DNA from: Marinoscillum furvescens DSM 4134 | GTDB lineage: Bacteria > Bacteroidota > Bacteroidia > Cytophagales > Cyclobacteriaceae | Direction of reading: 5' to 3' | Length of the DNA: 64,000 bases | Assembly (NCBI RefSeq): GCF_003386095.1 | Contig: NZ_QREG01000006.1 | Coordinates: 25,191 to 89,190, forward strand | Shown here: in pieces, positions 35,288-45,900 of the stretch | Layout: the number at the start of each line of letters is the position of its first letter | Numbering within the stretch: position 1 is the first letter of the stretch | Position numbers and translations under genes: made by a program | The notes under the pieces: model-generated | The model's input: the letters and a program-made list of their open reading frames with translations, nothing else | Told to the model about the DNA's origin: nothing | The model's database searches: none

Positions 35288-36283
35288 ATGAAAATTCTAA
35301 AAATCCTTGGTATTCTGGCACTCACTGTTCTATTACTTATCGCCGGAGCCACTCTTTATGTGTCCTATGCCCTACCCAACGTAGGCGAGCCGAAAGAACT
35401 TACTGTTACACCTACTCCAGAACTCATCCAACGAGGCGCCTACCTGGCCAACAGCGTGGCTGTATGTATGGACTGCCATTCCAAGCGCGATTTTTCCAAA
35501 TTTTCCGGGCCTATCACTGCTGCGTCTTTTGGTACAGGTGGCGATGTATTTGATCACAACCTCGGGTTTCCGGGTGTGTTTACAGCCAAAAACATAACAC
35601 CGGCAGGCATTGGCGACTGGACTGATGGAGAACTATACCGACTGATTACCACGGGTGTCACGCGTGAAGGGAAACCCATTTTTCCAGTGATGCCCTACAC
35701 CAGCTATGGCAAAATGGCTGATGAGGACGTGCAAGCCATCATAGCCTACTTACGTACACTCCCGGCTAAGAGCAGCGAAATACCGCCCTCCAAGGCGGAC
35801 TTTCCTATGAACCTAATCATGAAAACCATACCCAAACCCGCAGACCCACAACCTCTTCCTGACCGCAGTGATGTACTCGCCTATGGTAAATACTTAACTA
35901 CAATTGCAGCGTGCGCTGACTGTCATACGCCACAAGACAAAGGTGCTCCCATCGAAGGCATGCACCTGGCAGGAGGGTTTGAATTTAAGCTCCCCGGATT
36001 TGGTGTGGTGCGCTCAGCAAACATAACCCCTGACACCAGGTACGGTATCGGCAGCTGGACCGAAGACTTTTTCGTGCAGCGATTCAAACAATACGCTGAC
36101 AGCACCTATCAACCACATCAAATAGCAGCAAATGAATTCCAGACCGTCATGCCCTGGCTGATGTATGCCACCATGGAGGAAGAAGACCTAAAAGCCATCT
36201 ACCAGTACCTCAAAAGTGTTGACCCTGTAGGACAAGAGGTAGTCCGATTCACTCCAGAGTCTGAGCTTTTAGCGATGGAATAA
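35288..36283 (+). CDS. Membrane-anchored dihaem cytochrome c
   Basis: 331 residues. N-terminal membrane anchor or signal (about 4-28). Two cytochrome c domains, each with a haem-binding site: CMDCH (residue about 61) and CADCH (about 207), and matching distal regions (FPVMPYTSYGKMADEDVQAIIAYL and the equivalent MPWLMYATMEEEDLKAIYQYL). This organisation is that of the dihaem subunit found with alcohol/aldehyde dehydrogenases and other periplasmic oxidases; no oxidase gene lies next to it, so the electron partner is unknown. Confidence 0.9.
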   Translation: MKILKILGILALTVLLLIAGATLYVSYALPNVGEPKELTVTPTPELIQRGAYLANSVAVCMDCHSKRDFSKFSGPITAASFGTGGDVFDHNLGFPGVFTAKNITPAGIGDWTDGELYRLITTGVTREGKPIFPVMPYTSYGKMADEDVQAIIAYLRTLPAKSSEIPPSKADFPMNLIMKTIPKPADPQPLPDRSDVLAYGKYLTTIAACADCHTPQDKGAPIEGMHLAGGFEFKLPGFGVVRSANITPDTRYGIGSWTEDFFVQRFKQYADSTYQPHQIAANEFQTVMPWLMYATMEEEDLKAIYQYLKSVDPVGQEVVRFTPESELLAME

Positions 36284-36349
36284 CATTTGGCTCAAAACCT
36301 ACTGCCGTACTCTCATTGAGTACCGCACCACCCTATACCCCTCCTATCA

Positions 36350-36384
36350 GGCTGCCTATTCAACAATACATTGATTAGGCAGCC
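36350..36384 (+). terminator. Hairpin downstream of the cytochrome gene
   Basis: GGCTGCCTA (36350-36358) pairs perfectly with TAGGCAGCC (36376-36384). No T-run follows; a smaller GTACTC/GAGTAC stem lies just upstream. Confidence 0.4.
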
Positions 36385-36593
36385 CAAATCCTCTCCGTCA
36401 CCCCATCTAACACCCCCTCATAAACTATTGATTTACAATGCTATAATCATCATTACTGATGATTTCTTTTTATTTAACGCCATTACTTACTATTTTAACA
36501 AAACCATTAAGTAACAATCATTAAAAAACAGCTATGGAGGATGCCGAAAATCCACTTAAAAGAGTAGGCAATAACACAACTATCTTTTTCATT

Positions 36594-37700
36594 ATGAAAA
36601 ACCAATTAACAACCACAGTTTTCATGGTGGCCTTAGCCCTGCTATGGCTAGCAAGCTGCCAGCAGCCCGAACCATCTTCTCCATTTGAAGAAGTTTCGGC
36701 AAATGCCAACTCTCCACAGGAAGCCAGCGGACTTCTATTGGACCTTTCGGGAGCGCCAGTGCCTGATGCATCGGTGCTTCACCAATCTCAGGTCATTGCT
36801 ACGACTGATGCCGATGGAGCCTTTCAAATTCCGGCAGTCCTTTTAGATCAAAATGCCATCCTTACGTTTTCGCATCCGCAGTACGTCACCGTAATTCGTC
36901 GTGTGCAGCCTAATTCCAAATTGATTTTCTACCTAAATGAAGCTGCCAGAGCCATTCGTCTACCAGCTAATGAAGGAGGGACGATTCCTTTAGGTGATGC
37001 AGGTAGGGCCAGCATACCACCACAAGCATTTGTGCAGCCTGATGGCTCTCCGGCTGTTGGTGATGTAAACGTGATAGCGTCTTTCGTAGATGTTTCGGAT
37101 AGCCGTCAGGTTCGGGGTGCTCCGGGTACATTCATTGCTGACAACAATGGCGAGCTCATCCCATTGGAGTCCTTCGGTATGCTAGAACTAACAGCCACCA
37201 CGAATGAAGGTACCGAACTATCCCTTGCTCAGGGGGCAGCCATCAATGTAGAGCTCCCACTGATCATGGAAAACACACCTGACAGGGTAAACCTCTACAG
37301 TCTGAATGAAGAAACCGGCCTTTGGGAATTAGACGGTGAGCTTTCGAATACAGGCAACAGCCTTCAGGGAGAAATCACAAACACAGGCATCTGGAATGCC
37401 GATGAGCCATGTGCCGACTCGTTGGTATGTGTAAAAGTGAAAATTGATGACCCAAATAACCTGGGCTGTGGTGTAGCAGCAGAGGGACTATCCTATGCCG
37501 GGTGGGACGGACTCTATACGCCCGATGCAGATGGATATGTGTATTTCAATGTTTGCCCTAACAGTGTGATCGAACTGCAAGCATGTTTTCCGTTGTGTAT
37601 CCCGTGCCCTGGTCCGGTATATACAGCTACTATAGATCTCAACACGGTCACGATGAACCCGAATGGGTGCACAGACCTTGGAGTCTTTGTTTTAAATTAA
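36594..37700 (+). CDS. Lipoprotein with carboxypeptidase-regulatory-like domain
   Basis: Start at 36594 (MKNQLTTTVFMVALALLWLASC) gives a lipobox ASC and 368 residues. A carboxypeptidase-regulatory-like beta-sandwich follows (about 50-110: GLLLDLSGAPVPDASV, TTDADGAFQIPAVLL). The middle part resembles the ZU5-like/adhesive region of some surface proteins (IPPQAFVQPDGSPAVGDVNVIASFVD). The C-terminal 90 residues are Cys-rich (DEPCADSLVCV, LGCGV, NVCPNSVIELQACFPLCIPCPG), suggesting disulfide-stabilised extracellular folding. Probably surface-exposed; function unknown. Confidence 0.75.
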   Translation: MKNQLTTTVFMVALALLWLASCQQPEPSSPFEEVSANANSPQEASGLLLDLSGAPVPDASVLHQSQVIATTDADGAFQIPAVLLDQNAILTFSHPQYVTVIRRVQPNSKLIFYLNEAARAIRLPANEGGTIPLGDAGRASIPPQAFVQPDGSPAVGDVNVIASFVDVSDSRQVRGAPGTFIADNNGELIPLESFGMLELTATTNEGTELSLAQGAAINVELPLIMENTPDRVNLYSLNEETGLWELDGELSNTGNSLQGEITNTGIWNADEPCADSLVCVKVKIDDPNNLGCGVAAEGLSYAGWDGLYTPDADGYVYFNVCPNSVIELQACFPLCIPCPGPVYTATIDLNTVTMNPNGCTDLGVFVLN

Positions 37701-37712
37701 TTCATAACTAAT

Positions 37713-37756
37713 TGCTGCTCTGTACGTCGAAATAAACCCTGGCGTATAGAGCAGCA
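37713..37756 (+). terminator. Hairpin after the lipoprotein gene
   Basis: TGCTGCTCT (37713-37721) pairs with AGAGCAGCA (37748-37756) across a long loop, followed by a T-rich stretch. Confidence 0.5.
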
Positions 37757-38194
37757 TTATACTTTTCAAACACCTCATTTCATCGATAAACAAAAAAACA
37801 TCATCCAGTCATCAACCCCCTCAACCCCAACTAATTGGGGGTATATCACCATCATTATCAGGGGTATATTATTTTCCTACCAATGGCATTTGCTATCTAA
37901 AAGCAAAGCATATACCTTCATTTTTAACCGCCAGCAGTAACCAACCGAGCATGCCTTCGGTTTTTCGCAGAAGTCCCCCCATTGCGATCAGCTATTCCTC
38001 GTGAGTGTAGTCTGATTGGCTTTCTTCTTTAATGGTTAATAATTCGGCAGAGTAAAGGACAAAGAATGGAATCCTCCATTCTTAAACTGGTGCTCCATGC
38101 GTGAGCAACAGCAGCTTTCTATGCCCTTATATTTTGAATACAAAATACATAAAGACGAATTATTAATTATACCTAACACATAACCAAACTACAG
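37757..38194. other. Intergenic region upstream of the GH16 gene
   Basis: No ORF supported. It contains a CCCCAA-CTAA-TTGGGG hairpin (37825-37840) and two direct GGGGTATAT repeats (37838-37846, 37861-37869); the remainder shows nothing I can name. Confidence 0.5.
37838..37869 (+). promoter_or_regulatory. Direct GGGGTATAT repeat, possible operator
   Basis: Two identical GGGGTATAT copies, 23 bases from start to start (about two helical turns), upstream of the GH16 gene and overlapping an inverted repeat. This spacing suits a dimeric regulator; no regulator is identified. Confidence 0.35.
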
Positions 38195-40270
38195 ATGAAA
38201 AAACCAAGCTACACATTACTATTGTTGCTATTTCTGGCAACTACTATCACATTTGCTCAACCCACACCCCCAACGGGTAAAAAGTGGGAGAAAATAGAAA
38301 ACATGTCGGATGAATTTAATGGTACGTCACTTGATCTTTCGAAATGGGCCAAATCTGATCCTCAATGGGCTGGAAGAAAACCAGCTCGATTTGAAACGTC
38401 GGCAATCTCCGTTGGTGGAGGTAATCTCCGAATTACTGGAGACGTACTTTCTAACCCAGGTGGCGGATGGACCCATCAGGGCGGACTGGTACGTAGCCTT
38501 GCAAAAGCTACTTACGGGTATTATGAAACCCGCATGAAGGCTAACAAAACGTTTCTATCGTCAACTTTTTGGTTGTTTAACAAGCGTAACGAACACACTG
38601 GCTGTGATGTGCGCACCACAGAACTGGACGTAACCGAAACCATCGGATGGAATACGGGAGGACATACCTGGATCGAAAATAACATGAAGCGTATGAACTC
38701 CAACACTCATAGTAGAGGAACTACCTGTAGCAGCACACCGGTAGGTCAGCAAGGTGGTCATGCCGAACTTGGAGAGTATGCTTATCAAAACTATCATACT
38801 TATGGGGTCTGGTGGAAAAGTAAAAATGAATTACTGTTTTATTTGGACGGCCAATACAAGTATACGATCACGCCTCCGGCAGATTTTGACCTGGGCATGT
38901 ACTTGCGTATGGTAGTAGAATCCTATGACTGGAATCCCCCTAAAAACGGTGATGACGGCATGAACGGGTCCTGGTCCCAACGCACGACCTATTACGATTG
39001 GACACGCTCCTGGAGACTGGTAGATGACACCAGCAGTGGCAACAATACCGTGAGCTGTGCCTCTTTACCTTCCTCAGTAGCTTCCAGCACGTCCATTACA
39101 GTGAGCGTCCCTTATGAAGCCAGCCAAAACAGAGACGTTGTTGTTGAGTTTTGGGACACTGGATGGTTAGGCCAGGGTAGCACTACGGTAAGTGCGGGCT
39201 CGGGTACCGCCCAAGTCACAATCCCATTGAATTCAGCTCCTCCGGCTGGTAGTAACTACCTGTTTAAGACGAGCATCCGACCAGTTGGGGCCGACTGGAC
39301 ACAAAACATCGATGCCTGTCAGAAAAACAATGTGACGGTAACCACCTCCGGCCCTGAATCGGTTAGTTGTTCCTCCCTACCTACCAGTGTGGCTTCTCAA
39401 ACTTCGTACACAGTATCGGTCCCTTATGTAGCCCATCAATCCAGAGATGTAGTGGTCGAATTTTGGGATTCAGGCTGGATCGCCGAGGGCAAAACCACTG
39501 TAAGTGCAGGATCCGGTAATGCATCTGTGACAATCAACCTGCCTGCAGCCCCAGCAGCAGGCAATAACTACTTATGGAAATCCAGCATCCGACCTGTAGG
39601 TACCGATTGGACTCAAAACATCGATGCATGCAATCAAAACAATGTGACCGTGACTGGAGGATCATGCGATGTACCTTATTCGACTTCCGACCTTACTATC
39701 AACAATCAAACCATCAACTGGTCTTCAGGAATAATCGACATCTCCTGCGCCTCCAGTGTAGACATCTCCATGGTAGCGGCCGGCGTGGGTCCCATGGAAA
39801 ACGCAGACTACCTCAATATTTACTACAAACTCAATGGAGGATCGCAGGTGGCCATTTTGGAAAACACCAATACTTATAGCTCGAATACACTGACAGTAAA
39901 TGGGCTGAGTGGCAACACACTTGAACTGATAATCAATGGCTACACAAGCTACTCAGACGAAACGTATACCGTCAGTGACATCAGCGTAAACAATGCCAGC
40001 GGAGCTCGCCAGGGACTCGCACCAGATCCAGAGTCTCTCATCAGCATCTATCCTAACCCGCTGACCTCAGGATCTGTAACCATCAGCATACCAGACCAAA
40101 ACGTTTCAGCCATTCGGATTTTCAATGTGATGGGACAAACCGTGTACTCGGCTGAGCAAGTGAAGGGTCAACACCGTATCCCTCGCTCAAAGTTTGCAGC
40201 CAAAGGCATCTATCTCGTAGAGATTGCTACTGCACAAAAAACCATGCAACGGAAACTATACATCCGCTAA
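38195..40270 (+). CDS. Secreted GH16 endo-glycanase (agarase type) with T9SS sorting domain
   Basis: 691 residues. Signal peptide 1-22. GH16 catalytic domain (about 30-280) with the catalytic motif E143-L-D145-V-T-E148; substrate-cleft blocks FWLFNKRNEH and HTYGVWWKSKNELLFYLDGQ fit the beta-agarase/porphyranase side of GH16 better than laminarinases. Two homologous modules of about 98 residues follow (about 287-385 and 391-485; each starts VSC.SLP.SVAS and ends NIDAC..NNVTV). Next a module around 488-600 ([28 protein letters not shown]) and a type A T9SS sorting domain (about 610-691, [15 protein letters not shown]). The last modules are nearly repeated in the next gene. Substrate is inferred, not shown. 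Confidence 0.88.
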   Translation: MKKPSYTLLLLLFLATTITFAQPTPPTGKKWEKIENMSDEFNGTSLDLSKWAKSDPQWAGRKPARFETSAISVGGGNLRITGDVLSNPGGGWTHQGGLVRSLAKATYGYYETRMKANKTFLSSTFWLFNKRNEHTGCDVRTTELDVTETIGWNTGGHTWIENNMKRMNSNTHSRGTTCSSTPVGQQGGHAELGEYAYQNYHTYGVWWKSKNELLFYLDGQYKYTITPPADFDLGMYLRMVVESYDWNPPKNGDDGMNGSWSQRTTYYDWTRSWRLVDDTSSGNNTVSCASLPSSVASSTSITVSVPYEASQNRDVVVEFWDTGWLGQGSTTVSAGSGTAQVTIPLNSAPPAGSNYLFKTSIRPVGADWTQNIDACQKNNVTVTTSGPESVSCSSLPTSVASQTSYTVSVPYVAHQSRDVVVEFWDSGWIAEGKTTVSAGSGNASVTINLPAAPAAGNNYLWKSSIRPVGTDWTQNIDACNQNNVTVTGGSCDVPYSTSDLTINNQTINWSSGIIDISCASSVDISMVAAGVGPMENADYLNIYYKLNGGSQVAILENTNTYSSNTLTVNGLSGNTLELIINGYTSYSDETYTVSDISVNNASGARQGLAPDPESLISIYPNPLTSGSVTISIPDQNVSAIRIFNVMGQTVYSAEQVKGQHRIPRSKFAAKGIYLVEIATAQKTMQRKLYIR
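39049..39345 (+). repeat. Duplicated 98-residue module coding segment, copy 1
   Basis: Highly similar in DNA to 41295-41590 in the next gene (shared run TGAGCTGTGCCTCTTTACCT and many others), indicating recent duplication or gene conversion. Confidence 0.7.
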
Positions 40271-40312
40271 CATGCTATTCCCCGGGACACCCAGATCCCG
40301 GGGATATTTTTC
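39663..40312 (+). repeat. Duplicated C-terminal module plus terminator, copy 1
   Basis: Near-identical to 42071-42719, including the sorting-domain codons and the terminator beyond the stop, so the copied block ends outside the gene. Confidence 0.75.
40280..40312 (+). terminator. Rho-independent terminator of the GH16 gene
   Basis: CCCCGGGA (40280-40287) pairs with TCCCGGGG (40296-40303), followed by ATATTTTTC. Confidence 0.85.
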
Positions 40313-40395
40313 ACCTACCAGATCGTCCGACGACCCTGGTAAACAACCTATTGGATTACTAAACTTTATGTATAACTAGCTAAAATGGAAAAACC

Positions 40396-42678
40396 ATGAA
40401 CACAAAAATCACAATTCAATGCCATGTACTAGTACTGCTGCTCCTGATCAGCACAGCACTTTTTGCTCAACGCCCGTACTTCAATAAGAACACCGATATT
40501 CTTATTGCACAGTTTGACAGCAAGCCAGACCCTGACGACATCCATGCGCAAGCAGCTTTGGGCTCCATGCTGGCTCACAGTGATCTAAGTGGTGTTAACT
40601 ATTATGCTGTAGCCGGTGCTGTTGGCACTCAAAATGGTACTTTCATAGACTCTGACGCCTTGTTTGACATGGCCTTCGGCAGTGGAAACTGGACCGACGC
40701 TGACGCCAATTGGTGGGGGTCTGTAACCAACATCACAAACAAAGTAGTCCCTATACTCCAAAATGGAGGAAAAGTATGGGTACAAGAAGCAGGGCAGTCC
40801 AACATTACAGCAGACTGGATATATCAGGTATTGCAATCAGTAGCTGCTTCCACCGTTAAATCAAACGTCATTGTGGTACAGCATAGCAATTGGAATGAAG
40901 ACCATACGGCCGCCTCGGACCTCAATTACGTAAAGGACAAAGCCACCTACTTTGCCATAGATGATGGCAATGCCCCAGATGGTGCAGGCTGGGGAGATCG
41001 TGGACCCTGGAGCACTCCCGAATACCGCAGCCAAAGCAGTACCTGGATGGCTCAGGCCAAATCTTCACCCAACCCCATAGCCAAGCAACTTTGGACAGAA
41101 GCCGACCGTGTCATAGATGATATGTGGCCAAACGGATATCCCCATGACTGGTCGTACATCCACTATGATGGTGTAGACTACTCTGACTGTGTAGAAAACT
41201 GGTGGATATTCAATATAGGAGCAGATGCAGATAGCAACTCCAAGTTTTGGGCTCGATACGTTACCAACACACCTTCAGGAGGTGGTAACAACACCGTGAG
41301 CTGTGCCTCTTTACCTTCCTCAGTAGCTTCTAGCACTTCCATTACGGTGAGCGTCCCTTATGAAGCCAGCCAAAGCAGAGACGTTGTGGTTGAGTTTTGG
41401 GATGCGGGATGGATCGCTCAGGGTAAAACAGCCGTAAATGCCGGCTCCGGCACCGCCAATGTCACCATCAACCTATCCTCTGCACCTCCAGCTGGCAGCA
41501 ATTATACCTTCAAAGTAAGCATCAGACCTACGGGTGGAGACTGGACCACCAACATTGATGCGTGCCAGAAAAACAACGTTACGGTGACTTCTGGTTCATC
41601 AGGTCAGACACCATATGGTGGCACCAACCGAACCATACCAGGTACCATAGAGGCCGAGCACTACGATGAAGGTGGTGAAGGTGTGGCTTATCATGACACC
41701 TCTACAGGAAACGCCGGTGGATTGGTAAGGTCTGATGACGTGGACATTGAAGCACGCGATGGCGGACATAATGTAGGCTGGACCGCTAATGGAGAGTGGC
41801 TCGAATACACAGTAAATGCCACTGCAGGCACTTACAACCTGGAAGCCAGAGTAGCTGCTACTTCCACAGGTAAAAACCTGGTGGTAAAACTCGATGGCAC
41901 TACGCTAGGCACGGTAAATGTGCCCAACACTGGAGACTGGGGAACTTTCCAAACAGTAACTCTCAACAACATCACTGTCTCTGGAGGAAATGACAAAGTG
42001 CTCCGCATTGAGTTTGATGGAGGTAGCGTTAACCTTAACTATGTGCGCTTTGTATCCACCGGAAGTGGTAGCTGTGACCTACCCTACTCCAACAGCGGCT
42101 TTAGCATCAGCAACCAAACCACCAACTGGAGTTCGGGGGCCCTCGATATCAGCTGCGCTGGCAGTGTAGACATCTCCCTGGTAGCAGAAGGCGTGGGACC
42201 CATGGAAAATGCAGATTACCTCAATATTTACTACAAACTCAACGGAGGATCGCAGGTGGCCATACTGGAAAATACCAACACTTATAGCTCGAATACACTG
42301 ACAGTAAATGGGCTGAGTGGCAATACGCTGGAACTCATAGTTAATGGCTACACAAGCTACTCAGACGAAACGTACACCGTGAGCAACATCAGCGTAAACA
42401 ATGCCAGCGGAGCTCGACAAGGACTCACATCAGACCCAGAGCCCCACATCAGCATCTATCCTAACCCGCTGACTTCCGGATCTGTCACCATTAGCTTACC
42501 AGACCAAGAAGCCTCAGCTATCCGAATCTTTAATGTAATGGGACAAACGGTGTATTCCGCTGAGGAAGTAAAGGATCAACTACGCATCCCGCGTTCACAA
42601 TTTGCTGCAAAAGGTATATACCTTGTGGAGATTGCTACTCCACAAAAAACCATGCAACGTAAATTATTCATCCGCTAA
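40396..42678 (+). CDS. Secreted nucleoside-hydrolase-like domain fused to CBM6 and agarase-type modules, T9SS
   Basis: 760 residues. Signal peptide 1-24. The N-terminal domain (about 30-290) is not a known glycanase; its opening [16 protein letters not shown] resembles the Asp-cluster (DxDxxxDD) of nucleoside hydrolases and DUF1593-type proteins, and later blocks ([30 protein letters not shown]) suit a metal-dependent hydrolase. Then one 98-residue module as in the GH16 gene (about 300-395), a CBM6 (about 405-555, [19 protein letters not shown] and GEWLEYTVN, as on agarases), the shared C-terminal module and a T9SS sorting domain. The binding modules point to algal galactan. I infer that the N-terminal domain acts on a sugar linkage in that polymer. 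Confidence 0.82.
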   Translation: MNTKITIQCHVLVLLLLISTALFAQRPYFNKNTDILIAQFDSKPDPDDIHAQAALGSMLAHSDLSGVNYYAVAGAVGTQNGTFIDSDALFDMAFGSGNWTDADANWWGSVTNITNKVVPILQNGGKVWVQEAGQSNITADWIYQVLQSVAASTVKSNVIVVQHSNWNEDHTAASDLNYVKDKATYFAIDDGNAPDGAGWGDRGPWSTPEYRSQSSTWMAQAKSSPNPIAKQLWTEADRVIDDMWPNGYPHDWSYIHYDGVDYSDCVENWWIFNIGADADSNSKFWARYVTNTPSGGGNNTVSCASLPSSVASSTSITVSVPYEASQSRDVVVEFWDAGWIAQGKTAVNAGSGTANVTINLSSAPPAGSNYTFKVSIRPTGGDWTTNIDACQKNNVTVTSGSSGQTPYGGTNRTIPGTIEAEHYDEGGEGVAYHDTSTGNAGGLVRSDDVDIEARDGGHNVGWTANGEWLEYTVNATAGTYNLEARVAATSTGKNLVVKLDGTTLGTVNVPNTGDWGTFQTVTLNNITVSGGNDKVLRIEFDGGSVNLNYVRFVSTGSGSCDLPYSNSGFSISNQTTNWSSGALDISCAGSVDISLVAEGVGPMENADYLNIYYKLNGGSQVAILENTNTYSSNTLTVNGLSGNTLELIVNGYTSYSDETYTVSNISVNNASGARQGLTSDPEPHISIYPNPLTSGSVTISLPDQEASAIRIFNVMGQTVYSAEEVKDQLRIPRSQFAAKGIYLVEIATPQKTMQRKLFIR
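41295..41590 (+). repeat. Duplicated 98-residue module coding segment, copy 2
   Basis: Partner of 39049-39345. Confidence 0.7.
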
Positions 42679-42719
42679 CACTCAATTCCCCGGGACATCC
42701 AAATCCCGGGGATATTTTT
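42071..42719 (+). repeat. Duplicated C-terminal module plus terminator, copy 2
   Basis: Partner of 39663-40312. Confidence 0.75.
42688..42719 (+). terminator. Rho-independent terminator of the nucleoside-hydrolase-like gene
   Basis: CCCCGGGA (42688-42695) pairs with TCCCGGGG (42704-42711), then ATATTTTTC; same hairpin as after the GH16 gene. Confidence 0.85.
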
Positions 42720-42908
42720 CATTGATGACTGTCAATACTCGAAAGAAACAGTCATCAAACCCTGTAATCATTCATTTTCAATTCCTGAAAAACGCCTCCT
42801 CTACATACTCATACCATTAGGAGGTGATTCATAGCCATTTAGCTATTTTATTTTCCTTCCTTTAGAGGCTTTCATATATTACTATCTCCTTTTTCCACGG
42901 AAGCTCAT

Positions 42909-42920
42909 TTATCGCGATAA
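42909..42920. promoter_or_regulatory. Palindrome TTATCGCGATAA upstream of chitinase gene
   Basis: A perfect 12-base palindrome flanked by a direct repeat AGCTCATTTA on both sides, 41 bases before the chitinase start. Possible operator; no regulator known. Confidence 0.3.
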
Positions 42921-42961
42921 CATGGAGCTCATTTAGTACTTAACCAAAACTAAAAGCTACC

Positions 42962-45900
42962 ATGAATCTATTTTATTGTAATTGCAGAAGCCTGCTAAGG
43001 GCGCTCTGCTTTGGCATTGCCATGTCCTGGGGATTGCTGAGCATGGCTCAGGTAAACACAGGCGGCTCAGCCACCACATCCAACCACACCAAGCAAGTAG
43101 TAGGCTACATCACCAACTGGGACGCGTGGAAAGCCGCCAATGCAGGTCTCCCTGCTCAGGGAGCTCTCACTCATCTCAACATTGACTACTCCAAGTACAC
43201 CATCCTCAACTACTCCTTCTTTGGTGTAGCAAAAGATGGATCACTGCACAGTGGGGACCTTCGCAACAAAAACATCTACCAACCCGCTGCGGTGCAGGAA
43301 CCCGGAGACATTTTCTACACCGATATCTATAGTAGCTGGGACATGCATCTGCTTTTCGGGGAGATCGAACCGATCCAGTATATCAATCAGGAGGCCGCCG
43401 ATCGCTGTGCAGCACAAGGATTTGTGGTGCAGGTAGGCGGCAATAGCTGGGAGCAACCTACCTGGGGACTTTCTGGAGACTTGCCTGTTCCCTTGCATAA
43501 GGAAACAGGTGCTCCGGGTCTTCTGGAACTCGCTCACCAAAATGGTGTAAAAGTAATGGCCTCCATCGGAGGGTGGAGTATGTGTAAGCACTTCCCAGAG
43601 ATGGCCGCAGACCCTGTAAAAAGAGCCAAATTCGTGGCTGACTGCCAAACCCTGATCAACACGGGCTTTGATGGTATAGACCTGGACTGGGAGTATCCTG
43701 GCCATGCAGGTATGAACTTTACCGGTACGCAGGCAGACTTTGCCAATTTCCTCACACTCGTACAGGAAATTCGAGCAGCTATTGGGCCCGACAAACTCAT
43801 CACCTCAGCATTTTCTGCTGATCCTGCAAAACTCCAAGGTTTCGATTGGGCGACACTATCTGCCAACATGGATTACTTCAACATGATGACCTATGACTTC
43901 AATGGGGGCTGGTCCAACATCGCAGGGCATAACGCACCTATTTACCCCTATACAGGCGCTGAAGCTCCTACATTCAACTGGCAGTCGACACTCAACGGCT
44001 TACTTTCGCTAGGGGTCTCTCCTTCGAAAGTAAACTTTGGAATCCCTTTTTATGGACGAGGCGTCATTACCGACGGACCGGCCGCACTCAATGCGCCTAC
44101 CGTAAAGCGTCAAGAGACAGTACAACCCGATGGACCGATTACCACCTGCGCCGATTTTACCAACTGGCCACGGGATGTATACGATGGCACTCCTAACCAT
44201 TACTACATCAAAGACCAGGCGCTTGGAGCAGGATCTGGCTGGACTCGCCTCTGGGATGATGAAGCCAAAGTACCCTACCTCGTAAAGGACAACTATTTCC
44301 TCAGCTATGATGACGAGCAATCTATCGCCCTAAAGGCAGACTACATTGTAAACAATAACCTGGCAGGAACGATCGTCTGGACCGTATATGGCGATCTGGA
44401 AATCAGTGGAACGGCAACTAACTACGGCACCAAACTGAAGCGTTGGAGCAACGTGCAATCACCACTGATCAATACCGTGAACGAGCGCTTCGCAGCGGGT
44501 GGAACGGGAGGCAACGCCTCTCCTACTACTTCGCTTACGGCACCGGCAAACGGCAGCAGCTTCACACCAGGTGACAACATCACCTTAACTGCATCTGCCA
44601 GCGATAGTGATGGCTCCGTAACGGAAGTAGCCTTTTACGCAGGCAGCACCCTCCTTGGGACCGACAACACTGCTCCGTACAGCTATACCTGGACCAATGT
44701 GGCTCAGGGCAGCTACACTTTGCAATCCAAAGCCACGGACGATGGTGGTGCCACAGCATTTTCTACTGGGGTAAACATCACTGTGGGACAGGCCCAAAAC
44801 CAGGCTCCAACGGTGAGCATCACCAGCCCGGCAGATGGCAGCAGCGTTACCGAAGGCACTTCCGTGACGATAGAAGCTTCCGCATCAGATTCGGATGGAA
44901 GTATATCGAAAGTAGAGTTCTACGAAGGTACCACACTATTAAGCACAGACACTTCCACACCCTATAGTGCAGTATGGAATGCGGCAACCGCGGGTAGTTA
45001 TACGCTTAGCGCAAAAGCTTTTGATGATCAAAATGCTACAGCAGAAATCTCTATTGCAATTTCAGTAACTACCTCAGGAGGAGGCGGTGGATCTGGCTGC
45101 GCCGCCCCACAATACGTCGAAAATGGTGGCTATGACGCTGGAAGCCAGGTGCAGAATGCTGGAGGACTCTACCAGTGTAAAGAATATCCATACAATGGAT
45201 GGTGTAATGGCGCAGCATGGGCTTACGAACCGGGAGTCGGAGCTCACTGGCAAGATGCCTGGACCTACGTACAAGAATGTAGCGGTGGTGGTAGCAATGC
45301 TGCTCCCACAGTGAGCATCAGCTCACCAGCAGACAATGCCAGCTTCGATGAAGGCACTACGATCTCTATCAGCGCAAATGCCTCAGATAGCGATGGCACG
45401 ATAGCCAAAGTGGCCTTTTATGCAGACGGCACATTGCTTGGTGAAGACACCAGCGCACCCTATAGCTACGACTGGAGTGGAGCATCTGTTGGCAGTCATG
45501 CGCTCACGGCCATCGCAACGGATGATCAAAACGCAACGACCACCTCTGCGGCTGTCAACATCACCGTAAATAGCACAGGCAATCAGGCGCCTACTGCTAG
45601 CATCACAAGCCCGGCAGCTGGCTCCAGCTATACAGAAGGCTCGGCAATCACCATAGACGCAAGTGCCTCAGATGCAGACGGCACAGTAACCAAAGTGGCC
45701 TTCTATGCCAATGGCACCCTTTTAGGTGAAGACACTAGCGCTCCTTACAGCTATACCTGGAACGGTGCATCAGTAGGTAGCCATTCACTCTCTGCTGTGG
45801 CCACTGACAATGCAGGCGCTACCGGATCTTCTACTACAGTGAGCATTAGTGTGACGAGCTCCGGTGGGGGTGGAGGTTGTACATCCAGCTTTCATATTGT

